DNA of 64,000 nucleotides, taken from positions 186,001 through 250,000 of the forward strand of contig NZ_BSTM01000007.1 in assembly GCF_030269515.1 (NCBI RefSeq), written 5' to 3'. This document shows positions 28,139 to 34,840 of this stretch, piece by piece. The notes beneath the pieces are model-generated. The model saw only the letters and a program-made list of their open reading frames with translations. It made no database searches and was not told the DNA's origin. The DNA comes from Actinomadura sp. NBRC 104412 (lineage in GTDB: Bacteria; Actinomycetota; Actinomycetes; Streptosporangiales; Streptosporangiaceae). Positions within the stretch are counted from its first letter, which is position 1, and every line of letters begins with the position of its first letter. The translations under genes were made by a program, and so were the position numbers.

Positions 28139-29451
28139 CGATCGGGGTCCTACTCGTCCGAGAGGAGGTGCTGCCGCTGATGCACGACGGTGTCGCCTCC
28201 CGGCTCGCCCCCCTGTTGAGCAAGATCATGCTGGGCGAGGAGTGGGACGGCGGGACCGCCTCCGACCTGCCGATCCAGGTACGGGCCTGGGACGGCAGCG
28301 TCATCGGCCCGCCGGGAGCGCCCGCGTTCGTGATCCGGCACCGCCGCGCGCTGCGGCGACTGCTGTGGAAGCCGGGCGAGATGGGGCTCGTCCGCGCCTA
28401 TGTCGCGGGCGAACTGGACATCGAGGGCGACGTGTTCGCCGCGCTCGACGCCGTGCAGCGGGTGATGCGCAGCGGCGACGAGCAGATCCGGCTGAGCAGC
28501 GACGACAAGCGCGAGATCGTGCGTACCGCGGTGATGCTCGGCGCCGTCGGGCCCGAGCCCAAGCCGCCGCCCGAGGAGTTCCCCCCGGGGCGCCGAGGCG
28601 ACCGCTCGTCCGGCCCGCTGACCGAGTCGGCCGCGTTCTTCGCCCGCATGCTCGGCACCGAGATGGCGCACTCCGGCGGCCTCTGGGACGAGGCGATCGA
28701 CCTTGACGACGCCCAGCGGACCGCGCTGGAGAGCGTCACCGAACGGCTCTCCCTGTTCCAAGGGGCCCGTGTCCTCGACCTCAACGCCGGGTGGGGCGCG
28801 CTCGCCTGCCACCTCGCCGCCCGCCACGGCTGCCGCGTCGTCGCCCTGACCCGTACGCCCGAGCAGGCCGCCTACATCAAGGAACGCGCGGCCGGGCTCG
28901 GCGACCGCATCCAGGTGCTCGGCTGGGACCTGGACGAGGCGGGACGCGGCCCGTACGACGCGATCGTGGGGCTCACCGAGATCGAGCCCCTGGACCGGGA
29001 CGCCGCCCGCCTGTACGAGCTGCTGGCCCCAGGCGGGCGGTTGGTGCTGCAACAGCCGGTGCGCCGGCCGGGGCCGCACCGCGTCCGCCGCACCTTCACC
29101 ACGAGCTACATGTTCCCGGAGGACGGTGAGCTGCTGCCGCTCGGCGAGCTGATCGGCACCTTGGAGAACGCCGGCCTGGAGGTGCGCGGCGTCGCCGCCC
29201 TCCGCGAGCACCACGCCCGCACGCTCCGCGCCTGGGCCGCCAACCTTGAGCGGCACTGGGCCGAGTGCGTCGAGCTGGCCGGAATCGGCCGCGCCCGGGT
29301 CTGGCTTCTCTACTTGGCGGCCTCCGCGCTGGCCACCGAGAGCGGCCGGATCGGCGTCCATGAGATCCGCGCGATCCGCCGCGACCGCGACGGCCGGGCG
29401 GGCACCACCCTCGTCGAGGGCCGCTCGGTCCCGGGCCGGGTGGCCCCGTGA
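28135..29451 (+). CDS. Cyclopropane-fatty-acid-synthase-like methyltransferase
   Basis: 438 residues from the ATG overlapping the NDH-2 stop. An ATG at 28180 behind AGAGGAGG is a strong alternative. The N-terminal domain (LLWKPGEMGLVRAYVAGELDIEGDV, kept short here) resembles the lipid-facing domain of CFA synthases. The SAM fold has VLDLNAGWGALACHLA in place of the usual DIGCGWG, and VVALTRTPEQAAYIKERA. Conserved CFA catalytic residues further on are not obvious. It probably methylates or cyclopropanates membrane lipid acyl chains, or is a divergent relative. Coupling with NDH-2 suggests a membrane role. Confidence 0.78.
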   Translation: MTIGVLLVREEVLPLMHDGVASRLAPLLSKIMLGEEWDGGTASDLPIQVRAWDGSVIGPPGAPAFVIRHRRALRRLLWKPGEMGLVRAYVAGELDIEGDVFAALDAVQRVMRSGDEQIRLSSDDKREIVRTAVMLGAVGPEPKPPPEEFPPGRRGDRSSGPLTESAAFFARMLGTEMAHSGGLWDEAIDLDDAQRTALESVTERLSLFQGARVLDLNAGWGALACHLAARHGCRVVALTRTPEQAAYIKERAAGLGDRIQVLGWDLDEAGRGPYDAIVGLTEIEPLDRDAARLYELLAPGGRLVLQQPVRRPGPHRVRRTFTTSYMFPEDGELLPLGELIGTLENAGLEVRGVAALREHHARTLRAWAANLERHWAECVELAGIGRARVWLLYLAASALATESGRIGVHEIRAIRRDRDGRAGTTLVEGRSVPGRVAP

Positions 29452-29678
29452 CTATGCCTTTTTCGTGCGGTAATCGCCGTCGGTAGCGATATGGATACCG
29501 CCGATCGGTGGCGCGTTTCGCGGTAGGGCCGTCCAAGATCGGGAAGGTATCGCCGCGAGTTTCGGGGACGATCCACGGCACGGGGGGAGGGAAGCGACCG
29601 CCCGGGACGGGCCGCCCGATCCGGCGGAAAAGCGGTCCCGGCCGAATATCGGTTGTCTGGTAGTTCGATGTATCCCGG

Positions 29679-29684
29679 TATGAT
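29679..29684 (+). promoter_or_regulatory. -10 element of the tRNA gene
   Basis: TATGAT lies seven bases before the first base of the tRNA, so transcription would start at or near position +1 of the tRNA. TTGTCT at 29653-29658 is 20 bases upstream, longer than ideal for a -35. Confidence 0.5.
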
Positions 29685-29690
29685 TACGCC

Positions 29691-29763
29691 GCCCCTGTAG
29701 CCCAATGGCAGAGGCAGGCTCCCTAAAAGAGCTTTTGTGTCGGTTCGAATCCGACCGGGGGCA
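29691..29763 (+). tRNA. Class I tRNA with apparent UAA anticodon
   Basis: A complete 73-base cloverleaf can be drawn. Acceptor GCCCCTG pairs with CGGGGGC (one G-U). The D-arm GCC/GGC has A14, G18G19 and A21. The anticodon stem GGCTC pairs with GAGCT, around the loop CCTAAAA. A five-base variable loop is followed by a perfect T-arm GTCGG/CCGAC around TTCGAAT and discriminator A73. CCA is not encoded. The anticodon would be UAA (Leu UUA), but position 33 is C rather than the near-universal U, and the long variable arm of tRNA-Leu is absent. Its identity is therefore unclear; it could be a divergent, regulatory or decaying tRNA. Confidence 0.75.
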
Positions 29764-29768
29764 CCGCA

Positions 29769-29803
29769 GGCCCGGCGCCGTCACGCGCCGGGCCCGTTCT
29801 TTC
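29769..29803 (+). terminator. Intrinsic terminator after the tRNA
   Basis: A perfect 10-bp stem (29769-29778 with 29785-29794, six-base loop) starts six bases after the tRNA and is followed by a pyrimidine stretch CGTTCTTTCC. Together with the -10 element this makes the tRNA an independent transcription unit. Confidence 0.8.
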
Positions 29804-29898
29804 CTACGGGCCGATACCGAGCCGACACCTTGCAGGAACCTCAACCAGGGCTCGGCCGTCTAGACTGATCAGGAAAGGTCGCCCCTCAGGAGGCATCC

Positions 29899-30702
29899 AT
29901 GGAGAGCAGGAACCCCGCCTTCCGGGGTAACGCCTTCGGCCGGCAGACGGGCTGGCGCAGGGAGGAGAGTCTCCAGCCCGGCGCGCAGCCGTACATGTAC
30001 GGCGCGCCGCCCGCGGCCCCTCCGGCCGTCCGCCCGATGACCCTTGACGACGTGGTGGTCCGCGGGTTCCTCACCCTGGCCACGCTGGTCGTCACGGCCG
30101 CCCTGGCCTGGGCGCTGATCCCGGTCGAGCTGGCCGTGCCGGTGCTGGTGGTCTCGGTGATCGCGTCGCTGGGCGTCTGGGCGTTCATCACCTTCGGGCG
30201 GAACGCCAAGGCCCCCCTGGTCATAGCGTTCGCCGCCCTGTACGGCGTGATGGTCGGCATCATCAGCCACGCCTACAACGACGTCTACCACGGCGTGGTG
30301 TTCCAGGCCGTGATCGGCACCGCGCTGGCGTTCGGCGCGATGCTCGCCGTCCACGCCCTACGCATCATCCGCGTCACGCCCAAGTTCGCCCGCTTCGTCA
30401 TCGCCGCGGGCTTCGCCCTGATCGGCCTGATGCTGGTCAACCTCGTGGTCCAGCTCTTCGGCGGCGAGGACGGCATCGGCATCCGCGACCCGAGCAACCC
30501 GCTGGCCTACGTGTTCAGCGTCGTCGCGATCCTCGTGGGCTGCTTCTTCCTCCTGCTGGACTTCGACTCCATCGAGCAGGGCGTCCGCCACGGCGCACCG
30601 GAAACCTTCGCCTGGTACTGCGCCTTCGGCCTGGTCCTCAGCCTCGTCTGGATCTACCTGGAGCTCCTCCGCTTCCTCTCCTACTTCACCGGCAGAGACT
30701 GA
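29899..30702 (+). CDS. Bax inhibitor-1 / YccA family membrane protein
   Basis: 267 residues. About 45 soluble residues (MESRNPAFRGNAF, which is typical of actinobacterial members) are followed by seven membrane helices. MTLDDVVVRGFLTLATL, the long internal LLLDFDSIEQGVRHGAP and the C-terminal YLELLRFLSYF are family signatures; the two acidic residues in DFDSIE correspond to the proposed pH/calcium sensor. The family are putative calcium-leak channels. CAGGAGG six bases before the ATG fixes the start. The stop codon lies within sequence shared with the first copy of the downstream repeat element. Confidence 0.9.
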   Translation: MESRNPAFRGNAFGRQTGWRREESLQPGAQPYMYGAPPAAPPAVRPMTLDDVVVRGFLTLATLVVTAALAWALIPVELAVPVLVVSVIASLGVWAFITFGRNAKAPLVIAFAALYGVMVGIISHAYNDVYHGVVFQAVIGTALAFGAMLAVHALRIIRVTPKFARFVIAAGFALIGLMLVNLVVQLFGGEDGIGIRDPSNPLAYVFSVVAILVGCFFLLLDFDSIEQGVRHGAPETFAWYCAFGLVLSLVWIYLELLRFLSYFTGRD

Positions 30703-30900
30703 GCTGTGTTTATTGCAAGCACGAGCTGCGCTCGTCGCTGGCGCTCCTCGCTTGTCGTGCTTGCGGCGATCGCTGCATCGCTTCGACTCGCCTAGGGGCT
30801 CGCTCCGCGATCAGGTTTCTCGCAGGCTCGAAACCTGCCTTCGGACGCGATCGCAACGCTTGAGCTTGTTGCGGGGCTGGGCTGTGGGCTGAGGTCGGTG
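30703..30900 (+). repeat. ~200-bp repeat element, copy A (inverted relative to the others)
   Basis: It begins GCTGTGTTTATTGCAAGCACG directly after the BI-1 stop codon and ends in the complement of CACCGACCTCAGCCC. It holds two GCGATCGC octamers (30766-30773, 30847-30854) and a hairpin at 30813-30836 with 7-bp arms AGGTTTC/GAAACCT. No reading frame here looks coding. Confidence 0.88.
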
Positions 30901-31017
30901 AGCTTGCTTGTCCGCTCGAGGTCTGCCCTGCTCAGGGTGAAGCGGACCTCAAGGAAGGCAGTGGGAGAAACCGGATCGCGCACTGACTCGCCAGACGGGC
31001 CGCGAGGCACAACAAGC
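30901..31017. other. Spacer between inverted repeat copies
   Basis: It holds no gene. It contains short inverted segments (GTCCGCT with AGCGGAC, GAGGTC with GACCTC, CCCTG with CAGGG) that can form alternative stems. On either side, TGCGGGGCTGGGCTG (30869-30883) and its exact complement (from about 31027) show that copies A and B face each other. Confidence 0.6.
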
Positions 31018-31151
31018 ACAACCAGCAGCCCAGCCCCGCAGCGACCCTAACCGCCGCGATCGCGTCCGAAGGCGGATTCGAGCGAAGCGAGAATCTGAGC
31101 GCGGAGCGAGCCGCCGCGAGGAGCGCAGCTAGCGCCCGCCAATGAACACAG
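31018..31151 (-). repeat. ~200-bp repeat element, copy B (internally deleted)
   Basis: It matches copies C and D at both ends but lacks about 60-70 internal bases, including one GCGATCGC. Its variable hairpin at 31074-31096 has arms GGATTC/GAATCT and a GCGAAGC core, a sequence known to make a very stable mini-hairpin. The T-rich terminal motif is altered (AATGAACACAG). Confidence 0.8.
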
Positions 31152-31154
31152 TCG

Positions 31155-31355
31155 CACCCACCTCAGCCCCCAACCCCAGCCACGAACGGTCGCTCAAGCG
31201 TTGCGATCGCGTCCGAAGGCAGGGGCGAGCGCGAGCGAGACCCTGATCGCGGAGCGAGCCCCTGGGCGAGTCGGAGCGATGCAGCGATCGCCGCAAGCAC
31301 GACAAGCGACGAGCCGCCAGGCGAGGAGCGCAGCTCGTGCTTGCAATAAACACAG
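31155..31355 (-). repeat. ~200-bp repeat element, copy C
   Basis: 201 bp, in tandem with copy D. The variable hairpin segment is 31221-31244, with outer arms AGGG/CCCT. Two GCGATCGC octamers. It ends AATAAACACAG, the complement of the start of copy A. Confidence 0.88.
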
Positions 31356-31555
31356 CACCCACCTCAGCCCGTTGCCCCAGCCCCGAACGGCGGCCAGGCG
31401 TTGCGATCGCGTCCGAAGGCAGTTCCGAGCTTGCGAGGAACTGATCGCGGAGCTCGCCTCTAGGCGAGTCGGAGCGATGCAGCGATCGCCGCAAGCACGA
31501 CAAGCGACGAGCCGCCAGGCGAGGAGCGCAGCTCGTGCTTGCCAATAAACACAGC
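31356..31555 (-). repeat. ~200-bp repeat element, copy D
   Basis: About 200 bp, directly joined to copy C. The variable hairpin at 31421-31442 has arms AGTTCC/GGAACT. Two GCGATCGC octamers. The end reaching 31554 abuts the stop codon of the DUF4287 gene, mirroring copy A at the BI-1 gene. Confidence 0.88.
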
Positions 31556-31783
31556 TCAGTAGTGGCGTGCGCGGCGGGTGCGTTCGTGTTCGCGGACCAG
31601 GGCGGCGGCGTAGCCATGCGAGAGGCCGTGTTCGTCGGCGAGCCAGTTGCTGCGCTCGTCGCAGCGGACGAAGCTTGGGCCGTTCTCGATGGTGGTGAAC
31701 CACTCGGGGATGTCACGTCCTGTGACTTGCGGAATGCGTGCGATGAGCTTGCTGTGCGTCTCCGGCGAGTGGTTCAGTGACAA
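31556..31783 (-). CDS. DUF4287 family small protein
   Basis: 75 residues from a TTG at 31783 that has GGAGG six bases upstream; no ATG lies near. The sequence (LIARIPQVTGRDIPEWF, then DEHGLSHGYAAALVREHE) fits the DUF4287 helical domain, in which a short helix bundle ends with a conserved GLxHGxA motif. The family has no firmly known function. The stop codon lies in sequence shared with the repeat element downstream. An inverted repeat at 31872-31896 may control it. Confidence 0.75.
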   Translation of the reverse strand: MSLNHSPETHSKLIARIPQVTGRDIPEWFTTIENGPSFVRCDERSNWLADEHGLSHGYAAALVREHERTRRARHY

Positions 31784-31871
31784 TTGGCACCTCCAGGTCG
31801 CGGGGCTCCTTCCTGCCGACTCTGCAACAGGAGCGGGGATGTGACAACCCCCTAACGCGGACCTATCCATG

Positions 31872-31896
31872 ACGTTACGTGGATCATTCGTAACGT
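31872..31896 (-). promoter_or_regulatory. Inverted repeat, candidate operator of the DUF4287 gene
   Basis: Perfect 8-bp arms ACGTTACG and CGTAACGT are separated by nine bases, about 90 bases upstream of the DUF4287 start. The spacing suits a dimeric repressor such as TetR or MarR types; no regulator gene lies nearby. Confidence 0.5.
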
Positions 31897-31918
31897 GATG
31901 GCCCCGGTGAACGCGCAG

Positions 31919-31945
31919 GTGGCCCGGGCGGGGTGCCCGGGCCAC
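31919..31945 (-). terminator. Hairpin downstream of the thiolase gene
   Basis: A perfect 11-bp stem (GTGGCCCGGGC and its complement) with a five-base loop begins 11 bases past the thiolase stop. It has no T-run. Confidence 0.6.
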
Positions 31946-31956
31946 GGGTGGCGGGC

Positions 31957-33177
31957 TCAGCTCAGCCGCTCGACGATCATCGCCATGCCCTGGCCGCCGC
32001 CGACGCACATGGTCTCGAGGCCGAACTGCTTGTCGTGGAAGGCCAGCGAGTTGACGAGGGTGGACGTGATGCGGGCGCCGGTCATGCCGAAGGGGTGGCC
32101 GACGGCGATGGCGCCGCCGTTGACGTTGAGCTTGTCGATGTCGATGCCGAGGTCTTCGGCGGACGGCAGCACCTGCGCGGCGAACGCCTCGTTGATCTCG
32201 ACGAGGTCGATGTCGTCGATGGTCATGCCCGCCTTGGCGAGGGCCTGCTTGGACGCGCCGACGGGGCCGAGCCCCATGATCTCGGGGGAGAGGCCGGTGA
32301 CGCCGGTGGACACGATGCGGGCGAGCGGGGTGATGCCGAGTTCGGCGGCCTTGGTGTCGCTCATGATGACGACGGCGGCGGCGCCGTCGTTCAGCGGGCA
32401 GCAGTTGCCGGCGGTGACGGTTCCGTCGGGCCTGAACACGGGCTGGAGGGCGGCGACCTTCTCGTAGGTGGTGCCGGGACGGGGGCCGTCGTCCTTGCTG
32501 ATGACGGTGCCGTCGGGGAGTGTGACCGGGGTGATGTCCTTCTCCCAGAAGCCGTTGCTCAGCGCTTTCTCGGCCAGGTTCTGGGAGCGGACGCCGAACT
32601 CGTCCTGCGCCTTGCGGGAGACTCCGCGGATCTGCGCGACGTTCTCCGCGGTCTGGCCCATCGCGATGTAGATGTCGGGGAGGTCGCCGTCTTCGCGGGG
32701 GTCGCGCCAGGTCTCGGCGCCGCCTTCGGCGCGCTTGGCGGTGCGGGCCTCCGCGTCCGCGAACACCGGGTTCTGGGTGTCGGGGAGGCCGTCGCTGCTG
32801 CCCTTGGAGAACCGGCTGACGGTCTCCACCCCGGCCGAGATGATGACGTCGGCCTCGCCGGCCTTGATGGCGTGGAAGGCCATCCGGGTGGTCTGGAGGG
32901 ACGACGAGCAGTACCGGGTGATGGTGGCGCCGGGCACGTCGTCCCAGCCGAGCAGCACCGAGACGACCCTGGCCATGTTGTAGCCCTGTTCGCCGCCGGG
33001 CAGGCCGCAGCCCAGCAGCAGGTCGTCGACCTGGGACGGCTCCAGTTGCGGGACCTTGGCCATGGCGGCCTTGACCATCTGGACGGCCAGGTCGTCGGGA
33101 CGGATGTCCTTCAGCGACCCTTTGAACGCGCGGCCGATCGGCGAGCGCGCGGTGGCGACGATGACTGCCTCGGGCAT
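31957..33177 (-). CDS. Acetyl-CoA C-acyltransferase (thiolase)
   Basis: 406 residues. The nucleophile Cys90 in RYCSSSLQT, EINEAFAA, the GHPFGMTGAR motif with His361, and the second catalytic Cys391 in CVGGGQGMAM are all in place. The length and the N-terminus MPEAVIVATARSPIGRA match FadA-type enzymes (compare M. tuberculosis FadA3, which sits in the same neighbourhood near cbs and metB). It catalyses thiolytic cleavage of 3-ketoacyl-CoA or the reverse condensation. No FadB partner is adjacent. Confidence 0.93.
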   Translation of the reverse strand: MPEAVIVATARSPIGRAFKGSLKDIRPDDLAVQMVKAAMAKVPQLEPSQVDDLLLGCGLPGGEQGYNMARVVSVLLGWDDVPGATITRYCSSSLQTTRMAFHAIKAGEADVIISAGVETVSRFSKGSSDGLPDTQNPVFADAEARTAKRAEGGAETWRDPREDGDLPDIYIAMGQTAENVAQIRGVSRKAQDEFGVRSQNLAEKALSNGFWEKDITPVTLPDGTVISKDDGPRPGTTYEKVAALQPVFRPDGTVTAGNCCPLNDGAAAVVIMSDTKAAELGITPLARIVSTGVTGLSPEIMGLGPVGASKQALAKAGMTIDDIDLVEINEAFAAQVLPSAEDLGIDIDKLNVNGGAIAVGHPFGMTGARITSTLVNSLAFHDKQFGLETMCVGGGQGMAMIVERLS

Positions 33178-33383
33178 GTGGATCTCCCTGGATCGAGCGA
33201 CCTGTGTCCGGCTCGCGGTGCTACTCGCCGGTCATTTCCCGCAATGTAACGTGCGTGCCGGGTTCGTCCAGAGGGCAGGTCCCGGAAAGGCCCGCACTGT
33301 GTGGCCGGGCTCCGCTGTGACGTCCTCTGCCTTGTGGCGTGGCACATGCCCATCGTCCAGGCGGGTCTTATAGGGGCTCTTAT

Positions 33384-34766
33384 CTACATGCCGTACATGC
33401 CGGGCGCGCTGCCTTCGGTGTCGTGGATGCCGTGCAGGGCGCCACGTTCGTCCCGCCATACCCGCCAGCCGCCGGACGACCCGGTGTACCAGGCGGGCGG
33501 TGCCCCGGGGGACGTGACGCGGCGGCCGGTGGAGATGTCGTACGCGCACAGCGACGCGACCGGGTAGAACCCGCGCTGGCCGGTGATCTTCAGCGGGGGC
33601 GGGTTCAGGTCGCAGAACGTCCAGCCGCGCGTGCCCCCGCCGGTGACCTTGGCGCCGTCCCGCAGCCGGTAGGCGGGGCCGGGCCTGTCCTGGACGACGA
33701 ATCCGAGCGTGGACAGGTCGGGCGGGAACGACAGCTTCCACGGCGGCTTCGGCGCCCTGTCCGCGGGCAGGGTCGTCATGGTACGGCCGGTGAGCGGGTC
33801 GATCCGCTCGAAGCCGCCGGCGCCGCCCCGGCCGGTGAAGCTTCGGGCGAACAGGGCGACGGCGGGGTTGGCGCTGGGGTAGACGCGGACCATCCGTTCG
33901 CGTGTCCACAGCGGCTTCCCGTCCGACAGGCGCAGCCCGAAGAAGCCGTAGGGCGACAGCCGCCCGCGCTTGCGCGGCTTGTAGGGCGCCATGTGGCCGA
34001 CGAGCACGTCGTCGGCGGGTGCCACTCCGAAGGTCCAGCCGCCGGCGAAGCTGACGCCCCGTCCCAGGGCGCGGTCCACCGGGAACTTCCACAGGGCCTT
34101 GCCGGTACGCGGGTGGCGCGCCTCAAGGGAGGGTCTGCGCGTCATCCGGAACAGCACGATCCGTGCGGGGTCGGCGTGCTCGACCTCGGCGATGCCGGGT
34201 GTCGCCCACCGGGCGCGGCCGGTGGCGGGGTCCAGCGCGACGAACCGTGACTCCTTCATGGACGTGGCCTCCGACAGGCACACGTCCGTCCCGCAGCGCG
34301 CCGGGCCGAGCGTCGAGGAGACGGGGCGGGTCCATCTCTCGGTGCCGGTACGGGCGTCCCGCGCGGTGAGCGTGGCGAGCCGCCGGTCGGTCCTGGGCGG
34401 CTCCACCGCCACCACCAGCCCGGAGCCGGGGGGGCCGGCGATGGCGGGCGGCTGGACGCCCATGCCCGCGGGGCGCCCCACCATGGTCGCGGGGTGGGAC
34501 CACAGCCGCGCCCCTGTGGCCAGGTCGAACGCAACGGTCTCCAGCGTGCCGTCGGGACGCAGCCCGGTCACCGCGGCCACGCCCGCGCCCGCGACGGGAC
34601 GGCTGACGGCGTTGGTCCCGGACCCCGCCCACGCCCGCGCGTTCCCGGCATGGTCGTCCCCGGAAGGGGAACAGCCCGCCGCCCCCGCCGCCATGAAGAT
34701 CACCGCCGCCACGAAAAGTCGCGAATCGGATGCGAAAAGTAGCCGGCAGTGGGTGTGCGAAGACAT
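33384..34766 (-). CDS. PQQ-like beta-propeller lipoprotein
   Basis: 460 residues. A lipoprotein signal peptide ends in GAAGC (Cys32). The mature part has repeated propeller blades of the PQQ/BamB type, each with a DxxTGxxxW pattern: FDLATGARLWSHP, RDARTGTERWTRP, LDPATGRARWATP, RHPRTGKALWKFP, RLSDGKPLWTR. No PQQ-binding catalytic residues are seen, so it is more likely a scaffold or sensor on the outer membrane face than a dehydrogenase. It is 74 bases upstream of the end of the SGNH gene boundary and separately transcribed on the minus strand. Confidence 0.82.
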   Translation of the reverse strand: MSSHTHCRLLFASDSRLFVAAVIFMAAGAAGCSPSGDDHAGNARAWAGSGTNAVSRPVAGAGVAAVTGLRPDGTLETVAFDLATGARLWSHPATMVGRPAGMGVQPPAIAGPPGSGLVVAVEPPRTDRRLATLTARDARTGTERWTRPVSSTLGPARCGTDVCLSEATSMKESRFVALDPATGRARWATPGIAEVEHADPARIVLFRMTRRPSLEARHPRTGKALWKFPVDRALGRGVSFAGGWTFGVAPADDVLVGHMAPYKPRKRGRLSPYGFFGLRLSDGKPLWTRERMVRVYPSANPAVALFARSFTGRGGAGGFERIDPLTGRTMTTLPADRAPKPPWKLSFPPDLSTLGFVVQDRPGPAYRLRDGAKVTGGGTRGWTFCDLNPPPLKITGQRGFYPVASLCAYDISTGRRVTSPGAPPAWYTGSSGGWRVWRDERGALHGIHDTEGSAPGMYGM

Positions 34767-34840
34767 GAATCGAGTTCCCCCTGGAATGGCCGGAGAAAGG
34801 CGGAAGAAAGGCGGTCATGGGTGGCCCGGGCGGGCCGGGG

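Noticed and set aside
29691..29763. Calling the tRNA a bldA-type tRNA-Leu(UAA)
   Set aside because: It lacks the long variable arm of tRNA-Leu and has C33; only the anticodon letters agree.
30703..31555. An insertion sequence
   Set aside because: No transposase or remnant is found and no target-site duplication is clear, so a non-autonomous or structural repeat is the more cautious label.
31129..31716. Repeated reading frames inside the 30703-31555 repeats
   Set aside because: The frames exist on both strands because the repeat lacks stops in some phases. Their peptides differ between copies by frameshifts and carry no recognisable domain.
29691..31783. A genomic island or integrated element at the tRNA
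   Set aside because: No integrase, no direct repeat of the tRNA 3' end and no phage or conjugation gene is seen; flanking genes are ordinary chromosomal ones.
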